Below are positions 5,101-5,669 of a stretch of 5,669 bases of DNA, piece after piece. The translations under genes were made by a program, and so were the position numbers. Position 1 is the stretch's first letter. Every line of letters begins with the position of its first letter. Under the pieces are notes generated by a model. It searched no databases. It saw nothing but the letters and a program-made list of their open reading frames with translations, and was not told where the DNA came from. The stretch is from Fischerella sp. (GTDB taxonomy: Bacteria; Cyanobacteriota; Cyanobacteriia; Cyanobacteriales; Nostocaceae), in NCBI GenBank assembly GCA_026419705.1, contig JANZYY010000363.1:1-5669 (forward strand), in the 5' to 3' direction.

Positions 5101-5650
5101 TCAGCTCGAAGCCCTCACAGCTGCTTCAGCTTGCGAGTGCAGCAACAATCCATATTCCAATCCCTCTACTACCGCTTGATAAGAAGCCTCCAAAATATTT
5201 GTGGAAACCCCAACAGTCGTCCAGCGCTGGTGACCACTTCCTGACTCTACCATTACGCGGGTTTTAGCTGCTGTACCTGTATGTCCGTTGAGAATCCGTA
5301 CTTTGTAGTCTGTGAGTTCAAAAGTAGCAATGTGGGGATAAAAGTTGACTAAGGCTTTGCGTAAGGCTGCATCTAAAGCTGCAACCGGCCCGTTTCCTTC
5401 CGCTGCTTCCAAAATATCTTTACCGTTTACAACAACCTTCACCGTTGCAAGGGCGCTAGTAGTTTTTTCTCCCTGTACCAAGTCGCAGTGGACCTGGAAA
5501 CCTTTAATTTCGAAAAACTTTTGGCGACTTCCCAATGCTTGACGCATCAATAACTCAAAACTTGCTTCTGCTGCTTCAAATTGATATCCTTCACTTTCTA
5601 GATCTTTTAGTCTCTCAAGAATTTGCCGTGTTGTGGGGTCATGCTTATTT
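5101..5650 (-). CDS. cimA: (R)-citramalate synthase, C-terminal part, cut by contig end
   Basis: CimA condenses pyruvate and acetyl-CoA to citramalate, the first step of the threonine-independent isoleucine route. About 182 genuine residues remain. The segment DPTTRQILERLKDLESEGYQFEAAEASFELL is the helical linker typical of CimA rather than of 2-isopropylmalate synthase. The rest is the LeuA-type dimer and allosteric domain, with AEGNGPVAALDAALRKAL, TDYKVRILNGHTGTAAKTRV and WTTVGVSTNILEASYQA, where isoleucine feedback usually acts. The catalytic TIM barrel, usually about 350 residues, lies outside the window. The apparent ATG at 5667-5665 is not a real start: the first residues MCIRDR are translated adaptor. 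The TGA stop is at 5103-5101. The neighbouring spacer shows no clear terminator. An isopropylmalate synthase is the alternative, but less likely. Confidence 0.88.
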
Positions 5651-5669
5651 CTGTCTCTTATACACATCT
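5651..5669 (-). other. Sequencing adaptor (Tn5 mosaic end), not genomic
   Basis: CTGTCTCTTATACACATCT is the exact 19-base reverse complement of the Nextera/Tn5 mosaic end. Read on the minus strand it yields the false N-terminus MCIRDR that is fused to the cimA fragment. Confidence 0.97.

Overview
This looks like a short contig from a filamentous, probably heterocyst-forming cyanobacterium (Nostocales). Three things point there: a CruA-family lycopene cyclase with the cyanobacterial N-terminal extension, two GCGATCGC (HIP1) octamers inside genes, and intergenic DNA full of heptameric tandem repeats of the kind described from Nostoc and Anabaena. Both ends are not genomic. They carry the Nextera (Tn5 mosaic end) sequencing adaptor, 18 of 19 bases matching at the left end and 19 of 19 at the right.

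Layout. 31-1560 (+): a complete 509-residue coiled-coil protein of unknown function with a disordered, acidic and proline-rich C-terminal half and a basic tail. 1561-1999: repeat-rich spacer with three heptameric tandem repeat families, small hairpins, and two diverged copies of a unit of about 80 bp; the second copy contains the 3' end of the next gene. 2000-4105 (-): CruA-type lycopene cyclase, 701 residues, with an octamer repeat read in frame in the linker before its FAD domain and an unusual C-terminal tail. 4106-4263: divergent promoter region. 4264-4497 (+): a 77-residue conserved-looking protein of unknown function. 4498-5100: a gene-free spacer of about 600 bp with a heptamer array, a strong 13-bp-stem hairpin, a 90-bp element with inverted ends, and two short GC-rich insert-like sequences inside an inverted-repeat region. 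5101-5650 (-): the C-terminal part of (R)-citramalate synthase (cimA), cut by the contig end; the apparent ATG start (MCIRDR...) is adaptor-encoded.

The genes do not form an obvious pathway. CruA serves carotenoid synthesis (lycopene to beta-carotene), CimA serves isoleucine synthesis (pyruvate plus acetyl-CoA to citramalate), and the coiled-coil and 77-residue proteins are unassigned. I see no convincing new multigene system. The most notable content is the intergenic repeat landscape and its intrusion into coding sequence at three places: the stop codon of the coiled-coil gene, the CruA linker and the CruA C-terminus.
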